Below, one piece after another: positions 33,201 through 42,041 of a stretch of 64,000 nucleotides of DNA. The stretch spans positions 1-64,000 of the forward strand of contig NZ_JAGGOT010000055.1 in assembly GCF_018614195.1 (NCBI RefSeq), in the 5' to 3' direction. Positions within the stretch are counted from its first letter, which is position 1, and every line of letters begins with the position of its first letter. A model generated the notes under the pieces. The model was given only the letters and a program-made list of their open reading frames with translations, searched no databases and was not told where the DNA came from. A program made the translations under genes and the position numbers. Source of the DNA: Streptomyces sp. ISL-43 (GTDB taxonomy: Bacteria; Actinomycetota; Actinomycetes; Streptomycetales; Streptomycetaceae).

Positions 33201-33649
33201 AAGCCGCGTACGGCGCCGATCCGGCCGTCCTGCTCAAGGCGCTCGCGCCGCGCGACAGCGACCAGCACCCCTCGCGGGTGCTGCTGATCGAGGAGCACGA
33301 CGAGATCGCGACCGCGCTGACCGCCGCCCTGGAGCGGCGCGGCATGCAGGTCGCGCGGGCGGACGCCGACACGGACGCCGTGGAGCTGGCGACCCGGATG
33401 CGGCCCAACCTGGTGGTGATGGACCTGATGCAGGTACGCCGTCGCCGGGCCGGGATCGTGGACTGGCTGCGTGCCAACGGGCGGTTGAACCACACCCCGC
33501 TGGTCGTCTACACGGCCACCGGGATCGACCCGGCCGAACTGCCGCGGCTGGCCTCGGGCGAGAGCGTGCTCTTCCTCGCCGAGCGGTCCACCACGGCCGA
33601 CGTGCAGGGTCGCATCGTGGACCTGCTGGCCAAGATCGGCACCAACTAG
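30257..33649 (+). CDS. PAS-PAS pseudo-histidine kinase with long disordered linker and two receiver-like domains
   Basis: 1130 residues. PAS domains lie at about 10-140 (LDALPDALLLVNANGTVVNA) and 148-265 (LRAAAEGVVGTDTDGRVVLV). A HisKA-like region reads LLAVLGDSLRGPLEEL, with Asp where the phospho-His should be (SHELRTPL). The ATPase N-box reads ALAHLVADVAGVDATG without the Asn, while a G-box remains (IVRGIVAAHGGVLQ). About 400 residues of Pro/Gly-rich linker contain repeated GRRR motifs. The C-terminus has two receiver-like folds, the second with VLLIEEHDE and LVVMDLMQ. It is therefore probably a sensor-scaffold, not an active kinase. GTG 30257 follows GGGAGG. Confidence 0.8.
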   Translation: MSSRPSRGAARLAAILDALPDALLLVNANGTVVNANSIALEVMESPGTGLVGRGVLDLLPEFDSKLIPGSMRRPGEDEGGRARPKRMVARRTDGSEFPVEVTAAHLDGRDAYREPQPSYTGDELLMLVVRDLSQTVDTEAELARSQRQTEMILRAAAEGVVGTDTDGRVVLVNPAAAQILGYRATDLGNRELHGLVQHSRADGSPFPFEESPLADTLRSGRKHRVRGQVLWNKAGQPVAVDLTTSPVRDGEQLVGAVMTFTDRRSYDALAARHAQLLAVLGDSLRGPLEELRGELATLAADDAGQLWPEANQLLHHLAAGYSRMTTLVDNVLGFQLLDSGADKLSKKKVLIDGVVAAGVEGAVELIGPGRAQFAVHAPTIEAEVDTERIATALAHLVADVAGVDATGKTRQGSGYMDSTIVVAAAQRGDVVRIEVRGPYEGGSPVHEPIVRGIVAAHGGVLQTVEVPGAPGGAYVLELPLGAGAGTVTLPEPAAAPAQEPGTEGGPGQVSGGRRARRGVDAFLDDADAGPGSGAGADAPGTGLAKAAEPAADGGGALALPSGRRRGGEAVPGDGGPAELAQSPVNPAGLGGSGTGRRRGQNGDGSGSGSGSGDGQGQGHGDSGAGRPVPPQGTAMPALPPMPVGPLPMPPVPVLPVPLTEHPAGRRRALGTAGPAQPGGPVPATGLSAPVPQRPIAPEGGFALPAGPTAVPAAQPPQAPVTPAPGEADGEATGGRRGRRVLGAPPAEAEAPAGPSDAGAQGSVDPETHPTGRRRALPATPAWPVPSARTAPEDEAAGQIAVPGARQPQDTPEAGAPISVRALGSLGQGASTDTNGSGRRRRLAEPAPQGRAFAIGAPEAGSDEGPEPLDGPGGAVEVVNRPVPRPVDDELPPEPLDNPRRLLVWPAPDVQTQAALSDRGYRPVVVHSREEVDAQIAAFPAALFVDPLTGPITRTALQSLRQAAVAAEVPVLVTAGLGHATREAAYGADPAVLLKALAPRDSDQHPSRVLLIEEHDEIATALTAALERRGMQVARADADTDAVELATRMRPNLVVMDLMQVRRRRAGIVDWLRANGRLNHTPLVVYTATGIDPAELPRLASGESVLFLAERSTTADVQGRIVDLLAKIGTN

Positions 33650-33662
33650 TCATCCTGGCCGC

Positions 33663-34241
33663 ATGGCCGTCATCGACACGACTGAGCAGACCGTCCCGGC
33701 AGACAGCGGGGAGGTCAGCCTGCTGATCGCCCGGCAGGTGGAACCGGGGCACGAGGAGACCTTCGAGGCCTGGGCCCACGGCATCCTGGAGACGGCCGCG
33801 ACCTTCCCCGACCACCTCGGGTACGGGCTGTTCCGCCCGGCCGTGGCGGGCGGGCCGTGGTTCCTGGTGCACCGCTTCCGCAACCAGGCGGCCTTCCAGC
33901 GGTGGCAGGACTCCGCCGAGCGGGCCGCGTGGTTCTCGAACTGCCTCGGCCACCACCACACCGAGATAGCCCGGCGCGAACTGCACGGCATGGAGACCTG
34001 GTTCGCGAAGCCGGGTACGGCCCGGCCCGCGCCGCCGCGCTGGAAGATGGCGATCAGCTCCGGGCTGGCCATCTTCCCGATCTCGCTCGCGGGCAACGCG
34101 CTGCTCGGGCCGTACCTGGTGAACCTGCACTTCGTGCTGCGGACGGCCGCCTTCGCCGTCGTCTTCAGCACCCTGATGACCTACGTGGCCATGCCCGCGA
34201 TCAGCAAGCTGCTGCGGCCCTGGCTCACGCGGGGCCAGTAG
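33663..34241 (+). CDS. ABM-fold protein with two C-terminal transmembrane helices
   Basis: 192 residues. The N-terminal half is an antibiotic-biosynthesis-monooxygenase-like domain (VSLLIARQVEPGHEETFEAW, PWFLVHRFRNQAAFQRWQDS). The C-terminal half has two membrane helices (ISSGLAIFPISLAGNALLGP and AAFAVVFSTLMTYVAMPAIS). The domain is therefore held at the inner face of the membrane. It starts 13 bases after the PAS protein's stop codon and is likely in the same transcript. This fused arrangement occurs widely in bacteria but has no assigned reaction. Confidence 0.8.
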   Translation: MAVIDTTEQTVPADSGEVSLLIARQVEPGHEETFEAWAHGILETAATFPDHLGYGLFRPAVAGGPWFLVHRFRNQAAFQRWQDSAERAAWFSNCLGHHHTEIARRELHGMETWFAKPGTARPAPPRWKMAISSGLAIFPISLAGNALLGPYLVNLHFVLRTAAFAVVFSTLMTYVAMPAISKLLRPWLTRGQ

Positions 34242-34253
34242 CCCCCGCGGGAC

Positions 34254-35903
<1,650 letters not shown>

Positions 35904-36038
35904 AGCGTCCTCCCGGTGAGCGCTGCGGCGCTGCGGCGGCTACGGATGCTGCCGATTCTGCGCACGTACCGGTCGGCATGTCACTACCCAGCGGTAGAAA
36001 CGGGGCCAGAAAAACGGAGGGACGGGCCGACGGCGGAT

Positions 36039-36052
36039 GTTTCACGTGAAAC
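36039..36052. other. parS site, first of a close pair
   Basis: An exact GTTTCACGTGAAAC, extended to the 20-base palindrome from 36036 to 36055. It is intergenic, between the ligase start and the sigma-factor stop. Confidence 0.92.
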
Positions 36053-36072
36053 ATCGGCCGGGTGGGGTCGGC

Positions 36073-36086
36073 GTTTCACGTGAAAC
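36073..36086. other. parS site, second of a close pair
   Basis: An exact GTTTCACGTGAAAC, 34 bases centre to centre from the first. It is intergenic, 15 bases from the stop codon of the sigma-factor gene. Confidence 0.92.
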
Positions 36087-36101
36087 ATCGCCCCGGTGGT
36101 G

Positions 36102-36635
36102 TCAGCGGACCGGGGTCAGTTCGGGGTCCTCGCGGAGCTTGACCAGCGCCCGCGAGACGGCGCTCTTGACCGTGCCGACGGAGACGCCGAGCAGTTCGGC
36201 GGTCTGGACCTCGCTCATGTCCTCGTAGTAGCGCAGGACGACCATCGCCCGCTGCCGGTCGGGCAGCCGGGTCACCGCGCGCCACATCGCGTCGCGCAGC
36301 GCCTGGGCCTCGGCGGGGTCGGCGGCCGGCGGCTCGTCGGCCTCGGGGAGCTCGTCGCAGACGAACTCGTCGACCTTGCGCTTGCGCCACTGGCTGGTGC
36401 GGGTGTTGACCAGGGCCCGGCGGACGTAGCCGTCCAGGGCGCGGTGGTCCTCGATGCGGTCCCACGCGACGTAGGTCTTGGCCAGCGCGGTCTGGAGGAG
36501 GTCCTCGGCATCGCAGGGGTTTGCGGTGAGCGAACGCGCGGTCCGCATCAGGACCGTGCCACGGGTCCGGACGTACGCCGAGAACGACGGGTACGGCGTC
36601 GGATTCGAGGCGAGCGTGCACACAGGCGTGGTCAT
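36102..36635 (-). CDS. SigE-family ECF sigma factor
   Basis: 177 residues in the Streptomyces group commonly called the SigE family (SigE70-like). Region 2 is FSAYVRTRGTVLMRTARSLT and DAEDLLQTALAKTYVAWDRI; region 4 is LPDRQRAMVVLRYYEDMSEV with the helix-turn-helix TAELLGVSVGTVKSAVSRAL. The linker between the regions is acidic and Pro-rich. There is no adjacent anti-sigma gene, and the flanking genes are lipid-metabolism genes. The ATG at 36635 starts MTTPVCTLASNP. Targets are unknown. Confidence 0.9.
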   Translation of the reverse strand: MTTPVCTLASNPTPYPSFSAYVRTRGTVLMRTARSLTANPCDAEDLLQTALAKTYVAWDRIEDHRALDGYVRRALVNTRTSQWRKRKVDEFVCDELPEADEPPAADPAEAQALRDAMWRAVTRLPDRQRAMVVLRYYEDMSEVQTAELLGVSVGTVKSAVSRALVKLREDPELTPVR

Positions 36636-36721
36636 GCCTCCACGCTAGGAGCGACGCGGCCTCGTGGGATCGGCCGCAAGTGCCGAAGAGGGGTCCGCCT
36701 CAGGTTGTAGGGGTGGGGCTG

Positions 36722-36751
36722 GCCCCACCTCCTGAAGGTGGAGGAGGCGGG
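36722..36751 (-). terminator. Probable terminator of the five-gene lipid operon
   Basis: GCCCC-A-CCTCCT and AGGAGG-C-GGGGC form a stem with one mismatch around eight bases, about 40 bases beyond the last gene's stop on the reverse strand. Confidence 0.55.
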
Positions 36752-36790
36752 GCTTCCGTCTGAGGGGCTGGGCGCCCGTACGGGGGCGGG

Positions 36791-37957
36791 TCAGCCGTCC
36801 GCGCCGAGGATCAGGCCGGAGGTCGGGACCCCGGTGCCGGCCGTGACCAGGGCGTGCGCGGCGCCGTCGACCTGGTTGACGGAGGTGCCGCGCAGCTGGC
36901 GGACCGCCTCGGCGATGCCGTTCATGCCGTGCAGGTACGCCTCCCCGAGCTGGCCGCCGTGGGTGTTGAGCGGCAGCGCGTCGGCGGCCACGAAGTCGGC
37001 GGCCTCCCCCGGCGCGCAGAAGCCGAACTCCTCCAGCTGCATCAGCACGAACGGCGTGAAGTGGTCGTAGAGGATGCCGACGTCGATGTCCGAGGGCCGC
37101 AGTCCGCTGGTCCGCCACAGCTGGCGGGCGACCACGTCCATCTCGGGGAGCCCGGTGAGGCCGTCGCGGTAGAAGGACGTCATGCCCTCCTGGCGGCGCC
37201 CCGCACCCTGCGCGGCGGCGGTGATCACGGCCGGCTTCTGCCGCAGGTCCCGGGCCCGCTCGGCGGTGGTGACGACGATGGCCTGGCCGCCGTCCGTCTC
37301 CTGGCAGCAGTCCAGCAGCCGCAGCGGCTGCACGATCCAGCGCGAGGCGGCGTGGTCGGCGAGGGTGATGGGCTTGCCGTAGAAGTAGGCGGCGGGGTTG
37401 TTCGCGGCGTGCCGGCGGTCGGTAACCGCGACGTGGCCGAAGGCCTCGGGGGTCAGGTTGTAGGTGTGCAGGTAGCGCTGGGCGGTCATGGCCACCCAGG
37501 AAGCCGGGGTGAGCAGGCCCCATGGCAGCGACCAGCCGAGCGCCGCGCCCTCCGCCGAGGGCTCGCGCTGCTGGACGCCGGAGCCGAAGCGGCGGCCGGA
37601 GCGCTCGTTGAAGGCGCGGTAGCAGACGACGACCTCCGCGACCCCGGTGGCCACGGCGAGGGCGGCCTGCTGGACGGTGGCGCAGGCGGCGCCGCCCCCG
37701 TAGTGGATGCGGGAGAAGAAGGAGAGGTCCCTGATCCCGGCCGCCTGGGCGACGGTGATCTCGGGGCTGGTGTCCATCGTGAAGGTGACCATGCCGTCGA
37801 CGTCGGCGGGGGTGAGACCGGCGTCGTCGAGGGCGGCGTGTACGGCTTCGACGGCCAGCTTGAGCTCGCTGCGGCCGGAGTCCTTGGAGAACTCGGTGGC
37901 GCCGATGCCGGCGATGGCGGCGCGGCCGCCGAGCTCGTCGCGGGTGCGGACGCTCAT
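36791..37957 (-). CDS. Thiolase-like lipid-transfer protein (Ltp2-type aldolase candidate)
   Basis: 388 residues of the non-condensing SCP-x/thiolase class. It has ATEFSKDSGRSELKLAVEAV, DDAGLTPADVDGMVTFTMDT, an active-site-like GGGAACATVQQAALAVATGV and the C-terminal GGQLGEAYLHGMNGIAEAVR. In actinobacterial steroid side-chain degradation the equivalent protein (Ltp2) is a retro-aldolase that needs the DUF35 half of ChsH2, and a fused MaoC-DUF35 protein is encoded in this operon. Its start overlaps the upstream MaoC gene by four bases (ATGA). The steroid assignment is by gene-set similarity. Confidence 0.85.
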   Translation of the reverse strand: MSVRTRDELGGRAAIAGIGATEFSKDSGRSELKLAVEAVHAALDDAGLTPADVDGMVTFTMDTSPEITVAQAAGIRDLSFFSRIHYGGGAACATVQQAALAVATGVAEVVVCYRAFNERSGRRFGSGVQQREPSAEGAALGWSLPWGLLTPASWVAMTAQRYLHTYNLTPEAFGHVAVTDRRHAANNPAAYFYGKPITLADHAASRWIVQPLRLLDCCQETDGGQAIVVTTAERARDLRQKPAVITAAAQGAGRRQEGMTSFYRDGLTGLPEMDVVARQLWRTSGLRPSDIDVGILYDHFTPFVLMQLEEFGFCAPGEAADFVAADALPLNTHGGQLGEAYLHGMNGIAEAVRQLRGTSVNQVDGAAHALVTAGTGVPTSGLILGADG

Positions 37958-38352
37958 GCCGTGGCCTCCGGGGTGCCCAGGGTGACGGTGACCGTGCCCG
38001 TGACGTGGTGACCGATGCCGTTGGCGCCGACCACGCGGATCTCGGCGGTGTCCCCGTCGAGGGCGGTGACGGTCCCGGTGAGCGTCATGGTGTCGCCGGG
38101 GTAGTTCGGGGCGCCGAGACGGATGGCCACCTTGCGCAGCACGGCGGCCGGGCCCAGGTGGTCGGTGATGTACCGGCCGACCAGGCCGTTGGTCGTCAGG
38201 ATGTTCATGAAGACGTCCGGGGAGCCCTTCTCCCGCGCGAGCACCGCGTCGTGGTGCACGTCCTGGTAGTCGCGGGAGGCGATCGCGCCCGCGACGATCA
38301 GGGTGCGGGTGACCGGTATCTCCAGCGGCGGCAGTGTGTCGCCTATGTTCAT
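37954..38352 (-). CDS. MaoC-family enoyl-CoA hydratase subunit (ChsH1-like)
   Basis: 132 residues forming one hot-dog fold. The hydratase motif is ASRDYQDVHHDAVLAREKG, with Asp and His that serve as catalytic residues in R-type hydratases. FMNILTTNGLVGRYITDHLG follows. In the Mycobacterium tuberculosis igr operon ChsH1 is the catalytic partner of ChsH2, and the larger MaoC protein in this operon lacks the His, which fits the same heteromer. The gene overlaps both neighbours by four bases. The name in steroid metabolism is inferred. Confidence 0.85.
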   Translation of the reverse strand: MNIGDTLPPLEIPVTRTLIVAGAIASRDYQDVHHDAVLAREKGSPDVFMNILTTNGLVGRYITDHLGPAAVLRKVAIRLGAPNYPGDTMTLTGTVTALDGDTAEIRVVGANGIGHHVTGTVTVTLGTPEATA

Positions 38353-39395
38353 GCCTGGTCCCTCTCGGGCGCGTGTTCGGAAAGGAGCGAGCCCAGCTCG
38401 GCCAGCAGTTCGCTGCCGCAGCCCAGGTACGCGTCGAGCTGGCGACCCCACAGGAAGTGCCGGTGGACGGGGTGGTCGAGGTCGGCGCCCATCCCGCCGT
38501 GCAGGTGCTGGCCGGCGTGGACGACCCGCTTGCCCGCCTCCGAGGCCCACCAGGCCGCCGTCAGCGCGTGATCGCCCACCGGGAGCCCCTCGTCGACGCG
38601 CCAGGCCGCCTCGTACGCGGTGACCCGTATCGCCTCGGTGTCCATGTACGCGTCGGCCGCGCGCAGCATGACCCCCTGGTTCGTGGAGAGCGGGCGGCCG
38701 AACTGCTCGCGCGTGCAGGTGTACTCCACCGCGCGGGCCAGTGAGCCCGCACAGACACCCGCCTGGAGACCGGCGAAAGCGGTGCGGGCGACGGCCAGCA
38801 CGTCCGCGTGGGCACCCGGCGCACCGACCCGCTCCGCCTCGGCTCCGGTCAGGGTCAGGTTCCCGGCGGACCAGGGCGCGGTGGTCTCCACCGGCGAGGT
38901 GCGCACCCCCGGCGTGTCCGTCCGTACGAGCCACAGGGCCCCGGCCGCGTCGGGGACCAGGACGTGCGTGGCCTCGCGCAGCCAGGGGACGGCGGGGGCG
39001 GTTCCGGTGAGGCGGCCGTCGGCCGACGCGGTGATCCGGCCGCGGTCCGGGAAGGCTCCGGTGGCGACCGCGTCGCCGGAGCCGAGGGCGGGCAGCAGCC
39101 GGGCGCGCTGCTCGTCGCTGCCGTGACGGGCCAGCGCGAGGACCCCGTACACGCACGTGGCGGCGTACGGGACCTGTGCGGTGGTGCGGCCCTGTTCCTC
39201 CAGCAGGAGCACCAGTCCGAGCAGGCCGACGTCCTCGACCGCGGCGACCAGGCCGGCGGCGGTGAGGGCCTTCCACAACTCGGCGTCGCTGCCGGTGCCG
39301 GCTGCGGCGAGGCGGTCGTGGGTGGCGAGGTCTCCGAAGATCCGGGCGGCGAGCCCGGCCGCGGCCGCCTGCTCCTCGGTGGGGTGGAAGTCCAT
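38349..39395 (-). CDS. Acyl-CoA dehydrogenase, ChsE-type subunit (short form)
   Basis: 348 residues. N-terminal helices (MDFHPTEEQAAAAGLAARIF), a beta middle domain with many substitutions from the consensus, and the C-terminal helical domain with YTCTREQFGRPLSTNQGVML and HLHGGMGADLDHPVHRHFLW. The typical FAD-loop YSEPEAGTD seen in the partner gene is not clear here (GAFPDRGRITASADG instead). This suggests the non-catalytic half of a heteromeric dehydrogenase, as in ChsE1-ChsE2. It shares TGATG with the upstream hydratase stop and ATGA with the next gene. Confidence 0.85.
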   Translation of the reverse strand: MDFHPTEEQAAAAGLAARIFGDLATHDRLAAAGTGSDAELWKALTAAGLVAAVEDVGLLGLVLLLEEQGRTTAQVPYAATCVYGVLALARHGSDEQRARLLPALGSGDAVATGAFPDRGRITASADGRLTGTAPAVPWLREATHVLVPDAAGALWLVRTDTPGVRTSPVETTAPWSAGNLTLTGAEAERVGAPGAHADVLAVARTAFAGLQAGVCAGSLARAVEYTCTREQFGRPLSTNQGVMLRAADAYMDTEAIRVTAYEAAWRVDEGLPVGDHALTAAWWASEAGKRVVHAGQHLHGGMGADLDHPVHRHFLWGRQLDAYLGCGSELLAELGSLLSEHAPERDQA

Positions 39396-40393
39396 CAGCC
39401 CTCACTCCCCCGGAAGACGGGCAGTTCCAGTTCCTCGTCGACGCGCAGGAACTCCAGTCGGACGGACAGTCCGATGCGGACCTTGTCGTACGGGACCCCG
39501 GTGATGTTGCTGACCATCCGGACGCCCTCGGCGAGCTCGACGAGCGCGACGGCGTAAGGCGGGTCGAAGGCCGGGAAGGGCGGGTGGTGCATGACGACGT
39601 AGCTGAAGACGGTGCCGGCGCCGGACGCCTCGACCGTGTCCCACTCCGGGCTCGCGCAGGCGTTGCAGCCGGGCAGCCAGGGGAAGCGGAGCGCCGCGCA
39701 GGCGGTGCAGCGCTGGATCAGCAGCTTGTGCTCGCGAACTCCGTCCCAGAAGCCCTGGTTGTCGCGGTTGACGACGGGGCGGGGGCGCCGGGCCGCCTTC
39801 TTCGGTGGCTGGGCCGGCTGCGCGGCCTTCTTCGCCGCCGGGACGTACTTGAGGATCCGGAAGCGGTGGGTCCCGGCGAGTTCGCCGTTCGCGCGGACGT
39901 CCATGCGGGTGGTCACGAAGTGGCCGGTGCCCAATTTGGTCGTCTTGCGCGGCGACACCGACTCGATGACGGCGTCGAAGGTGATCGCGTCGCCGGGGCG
40001 CAGCGGCCGCAGGTACTCCTGCTCGCAGTCGGTGGCGACCACGGAGGTGCAGCCCGCGCCGTCGAACAGCGCGAGGAGCTCGTCGTAGCCGCCGGAGCGC
40101 TCGCCGTGACCGGAGAGTCCGCCCATCGTCCAGGCCTGGAGCATCGTGGGCGGGGCGATGGCGTCCGGCCCGGTGTAGGCGGGGTTGGTGTCGCCCATCG
40201 CCTCGCACCAGTGGCGGATCATCGGCTCGTTGACCGCGTCCTTGCCCTGTCCGGCGGTCGCGGCGGGATACCCTTCGAAGGCCTTGAGCAGCGTGTGGAA
40301 CCGGGCGGCGTCCGCGGCCTCGGCTGCCTCGGCTGCCTGTTCCGCTTGCTCCGCTCGGGCTGCCCCGACCGGCCCGTCGGCCGTGGCGGTCAT
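39395..40393 (-). CDS. MaoC-DUF35 fusion protein (ChsH2-like)
   Basis: 332 residues. The N-terminal MaoC-like half has CEAMGDTNPAYTGPDAIAPP, where Tyr replaces the catalytic His, so this half is probably structural. A Lys/Pro linker leads to a C-terminal DUF35 half with a zinc ribbon (CTACAALRFPWLPGCNAC, two CxxC pairs) and an OB fold (TVFSYVVMHHPPFPAFDPPY). This is the architecture of ChsH2, which pairs with ChsH1 through MaoC and with Ltp2 through DUF35. The ATG at 40393 overlaps the upstream dehydrogenase by four bases. Confidence 0.88.
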   Translation of the reverse strand: MTATADGPVGAARAEQAEQAAEAAEAADAARFHTLLKAFEGYPAATAGQGKDAVNEPMIRHWCEAMGDTNPAYTGPDAIAPPTMLQAWTMGGLSGHGERSGGYDELLALFDGAGCTSVVATDCEQEYLRPLRPGDAITFDAVIESVSPRKTTKLGTGHFVTTRMDVRANGELAGTHRFRILKYVPAAKKAAQPAQPPKKAARRPRPVVNRDNQGFWDGVREHKLLIQRCTACAALRFPWLPGCNACASPEWDTVEASGAGTVFSYVVMHHPPFPAFDPPYAVALVELAEGVRMVSNITGVPYDKVRIGLSVRLEFLRVDEELELPVFRGSEG

Positions 40394-41547
40394 CGCTTCC
40401 TCCCCTTCATGCCGAGCCGCATCATCGCGACGATCTCCCGCTGGACCTCGCTGACGCCGCCGCCGAAGGTGTTGATCTGGGCGGCCCGGTTCATCCGCTC
40501 CAGCTCGCCGCCGGCGAAGGCCTCGGGCCCCGGTCCCCGTACGAGCGCCTCCTCCCCCACCACCTCCTGGCAGATCCGGTACACCTCGACGGTGGACTCG
40601 GTGCCCAGGAACTTCACGCCGCTCGCGTCCCCCGGTGCCAGCGTGCCGGCGCCGACGTCCTGGACGAGGCGCCAGTTGAGGAGGCGTACGGCGGCCAGGC
40701 GCGCGTGCGCCTCGGCGAGCCTGGACCGCACCCAGGGGCGGTCGGCCGGGCGCTCGCCGGTGACCGGGTCGGGGGTGCGGGCGTGGGCGAGCGCGTCGTC
40801 GTAGAAGTCCTCTGCCTGCATGCCGATGGCGGCGAGGGCGACGCGCTCGTGGTTGAGCTGGTTGGTGATCAGGCCCCAGCCGCCGTGCTCCGGGCCGACG
40901 AGATTGCCGGCGGGCACGCGGATGGAGTCGTAGTACGTGGCGGTCGTGGTCAGGCCGCCGACCGTCTCGATCGGGGTCCACGCGAAACCGGGGTCGTCGG
41001 TGGGCACCAGGATGATGGAGATGCCCTTGTGCTTGGGGGCGTCCGGGTCGGTGCGGCAGGCGAGCCAGATCCAGTCGGCGTTCTGGGCGTTGGAGGTGAA
41101 GATCTTCTGCCCGTCGACCAGCCAGTCCCGGCCGTCCCTCACGGCCTTGGTACGGAGAGAGGCGAGGTCGGTACCGGCTTCCGGTTCCGAGTAGCCGATG
41201 GCGAAGACGAGTTCGCCCTTGAGGATCCGGGGCAGGAAGTAGTCCCTCTGCTCCTGCGTCCCGTACTTCATCAGGGTCGGGCCGACGGTGTTCAGCGTGA
41301 CCATGGAGACGGGGGCGCCGGCCCGGTAGGCCTCGTCGAAGAACACGAACTGCTCGTCGGGGCCGCGGCCCTGGCCTCCGTACTCGACGGGCCAGCCGAG
41401 GCCGAGCAGTCCGTCGGCGCCGATGCGGCGCAGTAGTGCGCGTTGCGCGGCGGGGTCCTCGGGCAACCCGTCCGGCAGCAGATTTCCGAAGTACTCACGC
41501 AGTTCGGCGCGGAGCCGCAACTGGCCTTCGGTCGGGGCGAGGTGCAC
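40390..41547 (-). CDS. Acyl-CoA dehydrogenase, ChsE-type subunit (long form)
   Basis: 385 residues with complete acyl-CoA dehydrogenase features: RILKGELVFAIGYSEPEAGT, TKAVRDGRDWLVDGQKIFTS, NLVGPEHGGWGLITNQLNHE and the C-terminal INTFGGGVSEVQREIVAMMR. It is FAD-dependent and oxidises an acyl-CoA to enoyl-CoA. It is the first gene of five on this strand, all overlapping by 1-4 bases. In mycobacteria two unlike dehydrogenase subunits (ChsE1, ChsE2) form one enzyme for steroid side chains; a second subunit follows here. Confidence 0.9.
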   Translation of the reverse strand: MHLAPTEGQLRLRAELREYFGNLLPDGLPEDPAAQRALLRRIGADGLLGLGWPVEYGGQGRGPDEQFVFFDEAYRAGAPVSMVTLNTVGPTLMKYGTQEQRDYFLPRILKGELVFAIGYSEPEAGTDLASLRTKAVRDGRDWLVDGQKIFTSNAQNADWIWLACRTDPDAPKHKGISIILVPTDDPGFAWTPIETVGGLTTTATYYDSIRVPAGNLVGPEHGGWGLITNQLNHERVALAAIGMQAEDFYDDALAHARTPDPVTGERPADRPWVRSRLAEAHARLAAVRLLNWRLVQDVGAGTLAPGDASGVKFLGTESTVEVYRICQEVVGEEALVRGPGPEAFAGGELERMNRAAQINTFGGGVSEVQREIVAMMRLGMKGRKR

Positions 41548-41651
41548 GGCGCTGGCCTCCCGGCTTCACATCATCGAGTGGACCTGACTGTCCGTCAGAT
41601 TCCAGGTGGATGTCAAGGCCGGGGCGCGGTGACGAGGTGCTGGAAACGCCC

Positions 41652-41703
41652 GAGGGCGCCTGCGCTACCGGACCCCAGCCGGTCCGGTCGCACAGGCGCC
41701 CTC
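41652..41703. terminator. Long hairpin downstream of the NepA-like gene
   Basis: Outer arms GAGGGCGCCTG/CAGGCGCCCTC and inner arms ACCGGACC/GGTCCGGT nest in one stem. It is 26 bases past the reverse-strand stop and 105 bases upstream of the dehydrogenase start, so it probably ends the NepA-like transcript. Confidence 0.75.
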
Positions 41704-41729
41704 AACAGTCGGTGCGGCTCAGGCCGCGG

Positions 41730-42041
41730 CTACCACCAGGGGTGGAAGTTCACCGCGACATTGGAGTTGTGCTGTTCGATCGCGGTGAAGGCCGAGCCGT
41801 TGACCTGCGCGGTGTTGTTCTGGTTGGACGCGCCGGAACCGGTGGCCACCTGCTGCGAGGTGGAGGAGTTGCCGTGGTTGCTGCCGCCTACGCCGCTGCC
41901 GATGATGCTGGCGACGCTCGCATTCGATCCGTCGTTCGCGAAGGAGCCGTTGTCGGCCGAGGCCACGCCGCCGAAGAGGGCGACGGCGAGGGGGAGAGCG
42001 GCGACGGCGGCGATGACGCGGGCGGTACGGATGCTTGCCAT
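41730..42041 (-). CDS. NepA-like small secreted protein
   Basis: 103 residues: a signal peptide (MASIRTARVIAAVAALPLAV, cleavage after ASA) and a mature part rich in Asn, Ser, Gly and Gln (NGSFANDGSNASVASIIGSG, GASNQNNTAQVNGSAF), ending HPWW. The composition suits an insoluble, aggregation-prone wall protein. By position relative to the sigma, SSI and ECF genes it may be the orthologue of S. coelicolor nepA, which depends on SigN and acts in spore dormancy; I could not verify this. A clean GGAGGA ribosome site precedes the ATG. No exact SigB-type promoter was seen upstream. Confidence 0.7.
   Translation of the reverse strand: MASIRTARVIAAVAALPLAVALFGGVASADNGSFANDGSNASVASIIGSGVGGSNHGNSSTSQQVATGSGASNQNNTAQVNGSAFTAIEQHNSNVAVNFHPWW

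Noticed and set aside
24297..34241. Antibiotic biosynthetic cluster suggested by two ABM-fold proteins
   Set aside because: The two genes are 9 kb apart, in different transcription units, with no synthase, tailoring or export genes around them.
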